The notes below the pieces were generated by a model. It ran no database searches. It was given only the letters and a program-made list of their open reading frames with translations, and was not told where the DNA came from. Made by a program: the position numbers and the translations under genes. 64,000 nucleotides of DNA from contig NC_081185.1 in assembly GCF_029867415.1 (NCBI RefSeq), positions 43,408,766-43,472,765 of the forward strand. The letters run 5' to 3'. Shown in pieces: positions 47,585 to 57,636 of the stretch. This stretch comes from Vicia villosa (Eukaryota; Streptophyta; Magnoliopsida; Fabales; Fabaceae). The first letter of the stretch is position 1. Each line of letters begins with the position of its first letter.

Positions 47585-47793
47585 TTTGGAGGTTCATTTC
47601 CGAATTCCCTCTAGGGGGGTGCGTTCGGAGATGAACTTCCGAAAACACCACATTTTCTGAAAAGTAACTTTATTTCGGAGATGCATCTCCGAAATCAATA
47701 TTTTATATTAAAAAAAACACGTTTTCGGAGATACATTTCCGAAAACACCTTTTTTTACAAAAAAAAGTACCTTTTCGGAAATGAACTTCTGAA
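47585..47793 (+). repeat. Right palindrome cluster of the MULE (5 of 7 copies)
   Basis: Twenty-bp dyads at 47585, 47624, 47674, 47724 and 47774. Two more lie at 46955 and 46997. The 47674 copy is a perfect TTCGGAGATGCATCTCCGAA. Together with the left cluster they bracket all MULE genes. Confidence 0.85.
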
Positions 47794-47861
47794 ACAAGGG
47801 GTAGTGTGGTAAATTCACCAGAGGTGGGCAGGAAGGTTAGGAGGTGGGTGAAGAAATTTTC

Positions 47862-48675
47862 TTTTGATATCACAGTTATGAATGTGATATAAAAGTATAA
47901 AATTATATTATAATCTGTCTTTAAATTGATCTTAAGAATATAAATTAGTAAGTGAACACACATTAATGACTTTCTTAAACTTTAGTTCTTGATCTCAATT
48001 ATGAATAAATGGAGTATATCAAATTGTAAACATGCCTATCGGTGCAATGCGTGAGTCTGTTTATATTTTCTATTGAGTTTTGTGTGACTATACATGTTTA
48101 CTTACAATACTAAAATAAAACATTTTGGGTATTACTAAATGCATCTGTTATTGGACAAACTTATGAACTCAACATGGTTGTCATTTATGAGTTGTAAAAA
48201 TTAGCAAAAAAACAGCAACATTGACCGTTACCATTTCAAATATTTTAAGAATATATCACTTTTATTTTTTATGAATGTGTCACTATATATCCATTAAACT
48301 CTATTTTTATATACGAAAAATGATATTTATGATTCGAATATTTTTTATTAAAAAATGATATACGGGAAAAAATATATTATTCATCTAAATATTTTTATAA
48401 GATAAATTTACTATCGAACCAAAATATTTTTGTAAATGATACCTAAACAAAAATAATATTTATATACGGCAAAAAAATTATGATTGATCTAAATACTTTT
48501 ATATACGAGAAATGGTATTTATGATCAAATATTTTTGATTAAAAAATGGTTTACAGAAAAGTAATCTATTATTATATAAAAATATTTTTATGTACAAAAA
48601 TTTATTATTGATCTAAATATTTTTTTTATTTAAAATAAATATATTATATAAACAAATGCGGGTAACAGACCAGAC
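47862..48675 (+). other. Helitron 3' filler, AT-rich
   Basis: Very AT-rich sequence with recurrent TTTTTATATACGRMAAATGATATTTATG-like phrases and no gene. It belongs to the Helitron body between the MULE and the terminal hairpin. Confidence 0.5.
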
Positions 48676-48704
48676 CCCGTGCGTATGCACGGGTTTGTTA
48701 CTAG
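48676..48704 (+). terminator. Helitron 3' hairpin and CTAG end
   Basis: CCCGTGC, loop GTAT, GCACGGG, then TTTGTTACTAG. A GC-rich hairpin about 11 nt before a CTRR end is the standard Helitron transposition terminator. Confidence 0.93.
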
Positions 48705-50589
48705 TTCTATTGAAAAGAAGTAGAAAGATGAAAAGTCGTTTTCTGCGTGAGAAAGGAGAAGTGTGGATCTGAATATTGAGTTTCTCTCTCTTTGATAATA
48801 TGGTGTTTATTTTCTTTTTTTATTTAATTTAATTAAATTGCCATTTGTCTTATCATTATTACCATAATTTTGAAGAAGTCAAAAATAGATAATTGGTACT
48901 GTACTATTTTTTTGGTTTGGAAAGGAGAGAAAGGTGGGGCGCTCTCCATTTATTCTACCAAATATATTAATTTGTTTTTATGTTTATATATTATTAATAT
49001 CAATATTATTATTATTAAAAGTTGTTTAAAATCTAGCAAAAAAAAAAAGGTGTCTTACGTGACACTTTTAGAATTTGTAAGTTAAGTTATCTTGTTTTGT
49101 TTTACTTATTAAATTATTATATTAGCTTTAATATTTGTTGGCTATTTTGATTTAATTGGACACCCTTTAGATGCTATTTTTATTATTTCATTTATTTAAT
49201 TATTAGAAAGTATATAAAAAATATATAATACAAAAATACAAAACACACAAAATGCTTTTAATTCACTTATCGTCAAATGTTTTTTAGTTACTATGTTATT
49301 TAACTTAGATTTAATTTTTTTTATATCATAGTTCAATTAACCAAAATATTCAAAAAAAAAAAACACAAAAACTTGTATTTAATTCAAAAACACAAAAATA
49401 TGTTAGTATTTAAAATTTTATTTCTCATATATAAAAACCCAAAAATATATTTCGTTAATTAGTTTTTTTTCTTCTTTAAATAAAAATTAAAAAAAAACAT
49501 GCTTTTTTTTTTAAGTTTAGTTTTAATTATAAAAAACATTTAATTAGTTTTTTTAGAACTTGATTGTAATTAATATTTGCTACTAATTTTCTACCGTTTT
49601 TTCATTATCTCTTACTAACATCTTCTTTTGATTATGAGGTACACGAGGCTCTGGACTGTTATTGTGGACATTTACAATTTCATTCAATTATTGTATATTT
49701 TATTTTTATTTGGGATCTGTAATAATTTTATCCCCGTTGGTTTTTATGTAATCCCCTCCCCGAAGCCTTGTAATAGCTAGGACCTTTTATTTTCTGCTCT
49801 TTATTATTCTGCAATACTTATATGCGTGTGATAGTAATTTAGGGTGTGCAAAGATATAAATCTCAATCGTAGATCACTAATTAAGATTAAATATTCGAAT
49901 CCAACACACATGTTTGGTGCACACAGTCACCCTTAAGGTACGCCTCTCTTGGTTGCCTTCGAATATAAGGTCGCGTCCCTCGAAATGTAGAGGTACCCAT
50001 TAGCAAAGGTCCCTCAATATAAAATCGTCACTAAGTCCCTCGATGACTCTCGATTGTTGCCTGCGAAAAGTGACGATCGTCCCTTCGAACTTGCTAAAGG
50101 TACCTCTACCTGTTGCTTTCAACGACCTCTAAAGACCCTTCGATTGTCCCGAACACGTCCAATATAAACAAGGACTACCTACTTCTATATAGTATGGTCA
50201 GTCCTAGGAACTTTAAAAATTATAGTAAAAAACCAATCATTTAGGGTAGTGCTCTTAATATGCCTAGCTCAATTAAAACATCTTTTCAATACTCTTTCAA
50301 AAAAACTAAGGCTACGCATTTACGCTAAAGTCCTTACGCCCCTTTTTTTTCAACTCAAAACAAACAAACATGAGCTAAGCAAATTAAGAGCCCGTAGATA
50401 ACTACGGATGAAAAGGGTGCTTACACCTTCCCTTTTCATAACTTAACCCCCGAGCCCGTTTTCTTTTCAAAAGGTCTTTTTCATTACTTTTTACCTTTCC
50501 TAAAATTGGACAAAATAAAAGTCGGTGGCGACTCATGCTCACCGCAACATTGTTGCTTATAATATTTAAAGTCAGTTCACCGAGTTACA
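48705..50589 (+). repeat. 3' Ogre-like LTR, part 2
   Basis: Starts TTCTATTGAAAAGAAG, the bases expected after GTTGATCTTA, and ends CCGAGTTACA followed by CCCAT. It has no MITE at 48890. About 75 bp near 49605-49680 are absent from the 5' LTR. Confidence 0.93.
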
Positions 50590-50606
50590 CCCATGCAGCC
50601 TGCTTA
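50590..50606 (-). pseudogene. Importin-alpha exon, piece upstream of the Ogre-like insert
   Basis: On the minus strand, AG then CAG GCT GCA TGG encodes QAAW. It joins WALGNIACDS at 15157 when the Ogre-like element and one CCCAT are removed. This shows the insertion broke a single exon. Confidence 0.82.
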
Positions 50607-50750
50607 ATACTAAAGAGTTATATCATGTAAAAAAACTAAGTTACACATTTAAATTAAATCATATAAATAAACCTGTCCTCCAAAGGAAGCCAGTGGATGT
50701 ACCATTCTAGCATCACTATTCACTAATTTCCTATACATTATGTGTTATCC

Positions 50751-51320
50751 CAAGTAAGTCGGTGGATGTACCATTTGTCAGAAACTATTACCCAACTTGG
50801 GCTTTTGATCATATCAAATAGGTCAATGGCGGTTCTGAGATTCAGCTTCATCTTGATAAATTAAATTATTCTTCCCTATATAGTTATAAATTTTTAGTTA
50901 CTACATTATTCATGTTTCTAACTGGTTTTTGAATAGGTAATGGTTTTCAGCCCAAGGGTTCATACTTGTTTGGTCATTTCAGTATGAACATTAAAATGGT
51001 TCCCGGTGATTCTGTTGGAACAATTACTGCTTTCTATGTATGTTAAAAAAAACATGTATTAATATTTTACTTCTTATTTTAGTATTTTGTTGTAATGACC
51101 TCTATTGTTATTGGAACTACTTTACAGTTATCTTCACAAAATTCTGAACATGACGAGATAGATTTTGATTTCTTGGGCAACTAGACAGGACAACCTTACA
51201 TTTTACAAACAAATGTGTTCACTGGTGGACAAGGTAAAAAATAACAAATGATCTTTCTTTGGTTTGATCCTACAAAAGAGTTTCACAGATACTCTATTCT
51301 ATGGAACATGTACCAAATTA
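50751..51320 (+). pseudogene. Xyloglucan endotransglucosylase/hydrolase (XTH) fragment
   Basis: Four exon pieces of a cell-wall glycosyl hydrolase family 16 enzyme that cuts and rejoins xyloglucan. About 50751-50873: [17 protein letters not shown], then SEIQLHLDK. About 50936-51038: [19 protein letters not shown]. About 51127-51234: HDEIDFDFLGN, the active-site box with its catalytic acids; GQPYILQTNVFTGGQ follows. About 51250-51320: FLWFDPTKEFHRYSILWN. Two in-frame stops, TAG at 50819-50821 and at 51182-51184, the latter right after the active site. The signal peptide and the C-terminal XET domain are missing. It lies on the strand opposite to the importin gene, within one of its introns. 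Confidence 0.88.
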
Positions 51321-51331
51321 TATAAGCACCA

Positions 51332-51524
51332 TTGTTGTGTATGGTGGATGGTGGTCCATGGCGGAGAGCCAAAATCCCGCCATAGCAGCGGCTTTGCGGC
51401 GCCGTTATTTTGGATTATGGCGGAAAAATTTGCAATAGCGGCCGATATTCACCATTACGGCGAGTCTAAAAACCGTCATGTATATCCACCATATCGGCCA
51501 TGGCAGAGCAATTTAATAACACTG
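51332..51524. mobile_element. 193-bp non-autonomous element ending the XTH fragment
   Basis: ATAAGCACCA is present exactly at 51322-51331 and 51525-51534, a 10-bp target duplication. The element is GC-richer, with CCATGGCGG-like and GGTGGAT phrases in inverted arrangement near its ends. A Mutator-like or other MITE is likely. It sits just after the last recognisable XTH codons. Confidence 0.65.
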
Positions 51525-51534
51525 ATAAGCACCA

Positions 51535-51930
51535 CTTGACTCAACTCAACTGTTGTAATATAATTTTCTCTAATCTAGTAAAACAATCTTACTTTTACTT
51601 AACCACATGCATTTAAAAAAAAAAGAAGTAGAGTAACACAAGTTACACAGGAAGCCACCTCCATTATCTTAAATGTCTAACAAAATCTCTACTACTCCAT
51701 AATAGTCATGTATTGAGATTATAATTTATTTATTTTTTTAAGAAAAGGAACTAATTCTCATATTGAAATAAAAAGAAAACAGATTAAAACACAAGAATAA
51801 TCAAATGAGTAAATGGTATATTGGAGCGTATCGATATGGCATAGATTTTAGTGTATCCATGTTTCATTGCACATATATAATTCATAGATAGAGTGTGGTT
51901 TCATACCTTCATTTCGATGATGTATTTCTT
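51535..51930. other. Spacer, no gene
   Basis: AT-rich importin intron-like sequence. No exon, RNA gene or repeat edge is supported. Confidence 0.45.
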
Positions 51931-51931
51931 A

Positions 51932-52400
51932 TTGCTTAGCAGCCACGAGAAGGGGAACTACACCATTTGCAACGACAACTTCAGTGTGCTTAGACAATCC
52001 TCCAACAATGTTTTCCAGAGCCCATGTTGCAAAGGTCTGCACAATAATGTAGAAATATATTGAGAAGGAATCACAAAAATTAAGAACAAGATAAAAAAAG
52101 ATTTATACTAACATTTGGTGCTTCACATCAATTTCCGACAAAAAAATCACCAAACAAGGAACAATGTCGTTCTCAGTCACGGCGTTAATTTGGCGGAGGT
52201 AGCCTAAACAATGTTTCATTGAAAGTTAGATGAGTGGTGACAATGTCATTGAAAGATTAATACCAAACTAAATAGTAAGAAAATTGCACAGTACTAGTAC
52301 CTGAAGACACTAGTGTTGCAAAAAATTCCAATGCCCTAAGTTGTGCATTAGGTTCGCCAGAAATCAAAAAGTGCGGTTTGAACGAATTTCTTCAATCTAT
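51932..52400 (-). pseudogene. Importin-alpha-like gene, 5' exons
   Basis: Minus-strand exons in gene order: about 52302-52400 (PNAQLRALEFFATLVSSG), about 52113-52200 (LRQINAVTENDIVPCLVIFL, armadillo start) and about 51932-52036 (FATWALENIVGGLSKHTEVV, then VANGVVPLLV). These are armadillo units 1-2 of importin-alpha; the following unit is split at 50590/15157. The importin-beta-binding N-terminus is not recognised. Introns have AG/GT ends. With the Ogre-like element in an exon the gene cannot make a normal product. Confidence 0.75.
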
Positions 52401-54494
52401 TAACAACATGAAGTTCAAACAAACAAAACAAAACAAAAACACAATCAAATACAACACTATATTCAAACAAACAAAAACACAATCAAACTAAAATCCAAAC
52501 AAAATCAAATCAATACAAAAGCAGATTCTTCCATCTATTAACAACATGAAATTCAAAAAAACTAAAACACAATCAATTACTACGCTAAATTCAATCAAAC
52601 CAAAACTAAATCAAAATAAAATTCAAACAAAATCGAAAAATACACAAACATAGTAGAGTTATTAGGTAAAAAACAAACAAAACCAAACTAATTAACACAT
52701 AACCATCTTAAAAGTTTCATCAGCTAAGAAACAAACTTAACATCTTCTAATAAACATAAACTTACCGTTAGGGGAGAAGAGATGAAACCTTAATACCAAA
52801 CCAAATTCAAACAAACAAAAACACAATCAAATGCTACACTAAATTCAATCAAACAAAAAATAAATCAAAAGAAAATTCAAACAAAATCGAAAAATTCACA
52901 AACATGGTAGAGTTAGTAGGTAAGAAACAAATAAAATGAAATTAATTAACACATAACCATGTTAAAAGTTTCATCATCTAAGAAACAAACTTAACATCTT
53001 CTAATAAACATAAACTTACCGTTAGGGGAGAAGAGATGAAACCTTAATAAACATAAAATTAGACGAGTGGTGACAATGTCATTGAAAGATTGATATCAAA
53101 CTAAATAGTAAGAAAATTGTACAATACTAGTACGTGAAGACACTAGTGTTGCAAAAAATTCCAATGCCCTAAGTTGTGCATTAGGTTCGTCAGAAATAAA
53201 AAAGTGTGGTTTGAACGAATTTCTTCAATCTATTAACAACATGAAGTTCAAACAAACAAAACCAAACAAAAACACAATCAAATACAACACTATATTCAAA
53301 CAAACAAAAACACAATCAAACTAAAATTCAAACAAAATCAAGTCAATACAACAGCAGATTTTTCCATCAATTAACGGCATGAAATTCAAACAAACAAAAA
53401 CTTAATGAAATATTACACTAAATTCAATCAAAGAAAAACTAAATCAAAAGAAAATTCAAACAAAATCGAAAAATACACAAACATATTATAGTCATTAGGT
53501 AAGAAACAAACAAAACAAAATTAATTAACACATAACCATGTTAAAAGTTTCATCTTCTAAGAAACAAACTTAACATCCTCTAATAAACATAAACTTACCG
53601 TTAGGGTAGAAGAAATGAAACCTTAATAAACATAAAATTAGATGAGTGGTGACAATGTCATTGAAAGATTAATACCAAACTAAATAGTAAGAAAATTGCA
53701 CAGTACTAGTACCTGAAGACACTAGTGTTACAAAAAATACCAATGCCCTAAGTGGTGCATCAGGTACGCCAGAAATCAAAAAAGTGCGGTTTGAACGAAT
53801 TTCTTCAATCTATTAACAACATGATAATCTAATAAACAAAACCAAATAAAAACAGAATCAAATACAACACTATATTCAAACAAACAAAAACACAATCAAA
53901 CTAAAATTTAAACAAAATCAAATCAATACAACAACAGATTCTTCCATCTATTAACAACATGAAATTCAAACAAACAAAAACACAATCAAATACTACACTA
54001 AATTCAATCAAACAAAAACTAAATCAAAAGAAAATTAAATAAAATAAAAAAATACACAAACATAGTAGAGTCATTAGGTAAGCAACAAACAAAACGAATC
54101 TATTAACACATAACTATGTTAAATGTTTCATTATCTAAGAAACAAACTTAACATCTTCTAATAAAACATAAACTTACCGTTAGGGGAGAAGAGATGAAAC
54201 CTTAATACCAAACTAAATTCAAACAAACCAAAACACAATCAAATACTACACTAAATTCATTCAATCAAAAACTAAATCAAAAGAAAATTCAAACAAAATC
54301 GAAAAATACAGAAACATAGTAGAGTCATTAGGTAAGAAACAAACAAAACGAAATTAATTAACACATAACCATGTTAAAAGTTTCATCATCTAAGAAACAA
54401 ACTTAACATCTTCTAATAAACATAAACTTACCGTTAGGGGAGAAGAGATGAAACCTTAATATCATAAAGTTAGACGAGTGGTGACAATGTGTTA
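52228..54494. repeat. Tandem block that triplicates one importin exon
   Basis: The CTTACCGTTAGGG landmark recurs at 52761, 53015, 53594, 54173 and 54427, spaced 254, 579, 579 and 254 bp. Each long unit holds an exon-like segment (FFATLVSSG on the minus strand) at 52302-52400, 53136-53232 and 53714-53812. The remainder is A/C-rich ACAAACAAAA sequence. It ends where the Tekay-type LTR begins. The extra exon copies have small changes and may be untranscribed. Confidence 0.85.
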
Positions 54495-54673
54495 TGTAAC
54501 ACCCCAATTCTACCCAAGCATATAGGTACAAATATCAGAGTGTAAAAATTAAATTCATAAAAACAATTAGGGCGTTACACTTAAGTAACCACATTACCAA
54601 ACATAACATACTCGTAAAAGATGCGTAACACAAATAATCAAAGAGGAAGGATTCTCATAAACACTTGACAGTA

Positions 54674-54676
<3 letters not shown>

Positions 54677-54768
<92 letters not shown>
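54677..54768. repeat. (AT)n microsatellite
   Basis: About 46 uninterrupted AT repeats inside the Tekay-type LTR. An open frame reading IYIYIY across it is not a gene. Confidence 0.97.
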
Positions 54769-54771
<3 letters not shown>

Positions 54772-55782
54772 CCACCGTATTCCTCCAAAATACATAATAT
54801 GAATACATCCAAAGGATCAAATATACATCAAAAGGATCCTATAAGCATCATCTACAAAATAAGTGTTCGATCCCCCCCTAGGTGTTACGTATCACGAGCG
54901 GACGACACCAAAACAGACGACTACTAAGAGATCACCTACACTTGCGGATCACCTGCACATTACCCACGAGTAGGTAACATTAAGGCAGAAGGGTGAGAAT
55001 ATAATTCATAATGAAAAGCATGATAAATATAGTAATGCCAACAAGCATCATCAAGAATCATACAGCAAAGTAATCCACTAAGTTAACCACAATCAATATA
55101 TAAGTAATGCGACACATGAGTGATAACATAATTTATAAAGACAGACGATGATGAATGAGACTCGACTATGCATATGCATGTGGTACCAAATCCGGAGTAA
55201 ACTCCTCCTTGTCATTATGACAAATACATCTTGCCGAGCATTATGCTGGGACTTTATTCCACTCAGGAAGCTCGCAGGCTGTCGTCACCGAGCATGTAGC
55301 TCCCACTGATGACCTCTTGCCACTCAGGCTAATATACCGTTACCGAGCATTAAGCTCCTACTGGTAACCAATGCCCACAGGCCACCTGTTAATAGCATTC
55401 CGCCATTAACGTAATGAAATGTCATGCTGTGCATACAAACGACTCGATTACATAACAACAACAACAAAAATAATATAACTCGGTCACATATCCACATCAC
55501 ACCGGTTATATTAATCCACACGGATACATCACCAAAATTGCCACTCAGGCGTTCATATTCACACAACACGCATATACCGTCAAAACATACTTGATTAGCA
55601 AATATCATTTCACAAAATACATTTACGAAAAATCATTCAACCACCAACACACTCCTCTTTATCATAAAGCATACTCAAGGGTTCCCATAATACCTCAAAC
55701 GGCGCGTAGAAACGACCTACGGTTCAAAAGATACAACGAAACAAAGTTTGGAAAATCTATATTTCGCACAGTTCGCTTGAGC

Positions 55783-55909
55783 TCCGCTTAGCGGACCCAG
55801 ACATAAAATTATTTAGACAAAAATGCAGAAACTCCGCTCAGCGGACCTTCACAGAGATTTTTCTGCAAAAGAACCTCCGCTCAGCGGACCCCAGGCCGCT
55901 CAGCGGACC
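55783..55909. repeat. Palindrome cluster in Tekay-type LTR 2
   Basis: TCCGCTTAGCGGACC at 55783, TCCGCTCAGCGGACC near 55833 and 55876, and GCCGCTCAGCGGACC at 55895. Six-base arms around a single centre base. Parallels the clusters in the other two retrotransposon families. Confidence 0.85.
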
Positions 55910-56607
55910 TGCGTAAACCTAGAAAAATCAGTTTTGCAACAGACCTGCAAAATCCCACCCAATCATATCAAAACCTCAAATAAGCTTCCCTACACATCCT
56001 ACACAACCCATACATGCCATATATTCATTCTAACAATCAATGATCCATGGTTCACTCACTAAATGTCAATAACCTAATAATTCCTTCATGAGCAAGAAAA
56101 CATGGAGAAATGAAAAACAAACATGATCAATGAGGATATCTATCATCATACTACACATACACATCACAAAATCATGTTTATAACTTCAAAACTCACCAAA
56201 ACACCCAATCCACCATTGTTGATCAAATTTAGAAAAGAGCAAGAACAAGAACAAAACAAAATAAACAAAACTATAAGAATCATACAATCAAGATAAACTA
56301 GATTCACCCCCTTACCTTGGTTAGATTATTGGTTCTAGCTTGGTTTGGATTTCTACAATACTCTTCTTCTCTTTGTTTTTCTCTTCTTTCTCTTCTCTTC
56401 ACAAGTTTTCTTTCTTTTCCTCCAAAATATCTCTTTTTCTCTCTATAACTCTTTCTATTTCTCTACTTCTCATTTTCACCCACTCAACTCTCATAATTTC
56501 CAATTTGGCCCAAATGTTACTAAACATTAATTCTAACCAATTAACACCCAAAACATAATAATTACACACATGGAAAGTAATAAGTAAAATATTAGCATAA
56601 TTAATAT

Positions 56608-57636
56608 TTACCGACTGACTCGACTCAAAACGGTAAAATTTAGGAAAATGTAATAAACATCACAATTAATTAGAAAAAACACATTTACGGGCGTTACAAC
56701 CCTCCCCCACTTAAGAGATTTTCGTCCTCGAAAATAAAAATTACCTGCTACAAACAACTCAGGATAGGAGTCTCGCATCTTACTCTCCAACTCCCAGGTC
56801 AAACTCTCACCTGCCGCACTTAGCCATACGACTTTCACCAAGGCGATCTCCTTGCCTCGCAGAGTCTTAGTCTCACGACCCTCAATACGCACCGGCATCG
56901 TCTCAACCGTCAGGTTCTCACGCACTTGCACATCATCCATCTGAATCACATGGGATGGATCCGCAATGTATCTCCTCAACTGAGACACATGGAATACATC
57001 GTGCAGATTAGCAAGACTTGGCGGTAACGTCACCCGATACGCAACTTTGCCAACTCGCTCCGATATCTGATAAGGACCAATAAAACGCGGAGTAAGCTTC
57101 CTCGATTTCAAAGCTCGCCCAACACCCGTTAAAGGCGTAACTCTTAAGAATACATGATCACCAGCTTGGAATTCCAAATCTTTCCTGCGCTTGTCATGAT
57201 AACTCTTTTGCCTACTCTGTGAACTTCTCATCTTCTCACGAATAAATTTCACCTTTTCTGTAGTCTCTCTTACCATTTCAGGTCCGAGTACCACACTCTC
57301 GCCTGATTCAAACCAACATAATGGAGTTCTACACTTACGACCATATAGCGCTTCAAAAGGCGCCATTCCGATACTAGAATGAAAACTGTTGTTGTAAGTG
57401 AACTCTATCAACGGAAGATAAGTATCCCACGAACCTCCCTTCTCAAGAACACATGCCCTCAACAAGTCTTCTAACGATTGAATAGTCCTTTCGGTCTGAC
57501 CGTCCGTCTGAGGATGATAAGCCGAACTCAACCTCAACTTAGAACCTAGAGCCTCTTGTAAACCTTTCCAAAAATCTGATGTGAACCTTGGATCTCTATC
57601 CGGCACAATACTCAACGGTATACCATGTAGTTTCAC
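56608..57636 (-). pseudogene. Tekay-type 2 integrase C-terminal half and chromodomain
   Basis: [40 protein letters not shown] and [17 protein letters not shown] are the later DDE-core motifs of a gypsy integrase. [18 protein letters not shown] and a chromodomain-like segment ending [12 protein letters not shown] close it. A one-base loss at the join with 57633-58643 splits integrase. The frame runs past the usual end into the PPT and LTR. Confidence 0.9.

Larger units (their letters stand above)
27812..47861 (+). mobile_element. Mutator-like element encoding transposase, OTU protease and a PB1-like ORF
   Basis: Inverted ends: GAAGATTTCTTTACCCACCT (27812 on) and, on the opposite strand, GAAAATTTCTTCACCCACCT (ending 47861), with two mismatches over 22 bp. 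The flanks TTTCTGATA and TTTTGATAT are only roughly alike, so a 9-bp duplication is not proven. The interior holds a split MULE transposase, an OTU-type cysteine protease frame and a small ORF, flanked by 13 copies of a 20-bp palindrome. Without the Tekay-type insert the element is about 4.5 kb. Confidence 0.8.
24883..48704 (+). mobile_element. Helitron with captured exons, nested in the Ogre-like LTR
   Basis: The 5' end is TCTATAATATAAG and the 3' end TTTGTTACTAG, preceded by a hairpin. The insertion lies between A (24882) and T (48705) with no target duplication; the intact 5' Ogre-like LTR gives the empty site. These are the defining Helitron features. Its own sequence is about 3.8 kb (24883-27811 and 47862-48704); the rest is later insertions. 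No Rep/helicase gene is present, so it is non-autonomous. It carries exon fragments with splice sites, as Helitrons often do. Confidence 0.92.
15158..50589 (+). mobile_element. Ogre-like Ty3-gypsy element, gag only, with nested inserts
   Basis: Left LTR 15158-18361, interior 18362-23641, right LTR 23642-24882 plus 48705-50589. CCCAT flanks it on both sides (15153-15157 and 50590-50594). LTRs of about 3.1-3.2 kb starting T(G/A)TCATA, a PBS beginning TGGCGACTCTGCTG, a large acidic gag and a tandem-repeat 3' UTR are Ogre features. No protease, reverse transcriptase or integrase was found in the 5.3-kb interior, so it would depend on a full Ogre for movement. Without the Helitron the element is about 11.6 kb. 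Confidence 0.9.
54495..56698 (-). repeat. 3' LTR of Tekay-type element 2
   Basis: 2204 bp. It contains a long AT microsatellite (54677-54768) and four CCGCTCAGCGG-type dyads (55783-55909). Purines on the minus strand (AAGTGGGGGAGGGT, 56699-56716) are the polypurine tract. Confidence 0.88.

Noticed and set aside
27803..47870. A firm 9-bp target duplication for the MULE
   Set aside because: TTTCTGATA and TTTTGATAT match only if a base is skipped; left as unproven.
54638..54820. A reading frame made of IY repeats
   Set aside because: It is only the translation of the AT microsatellite.
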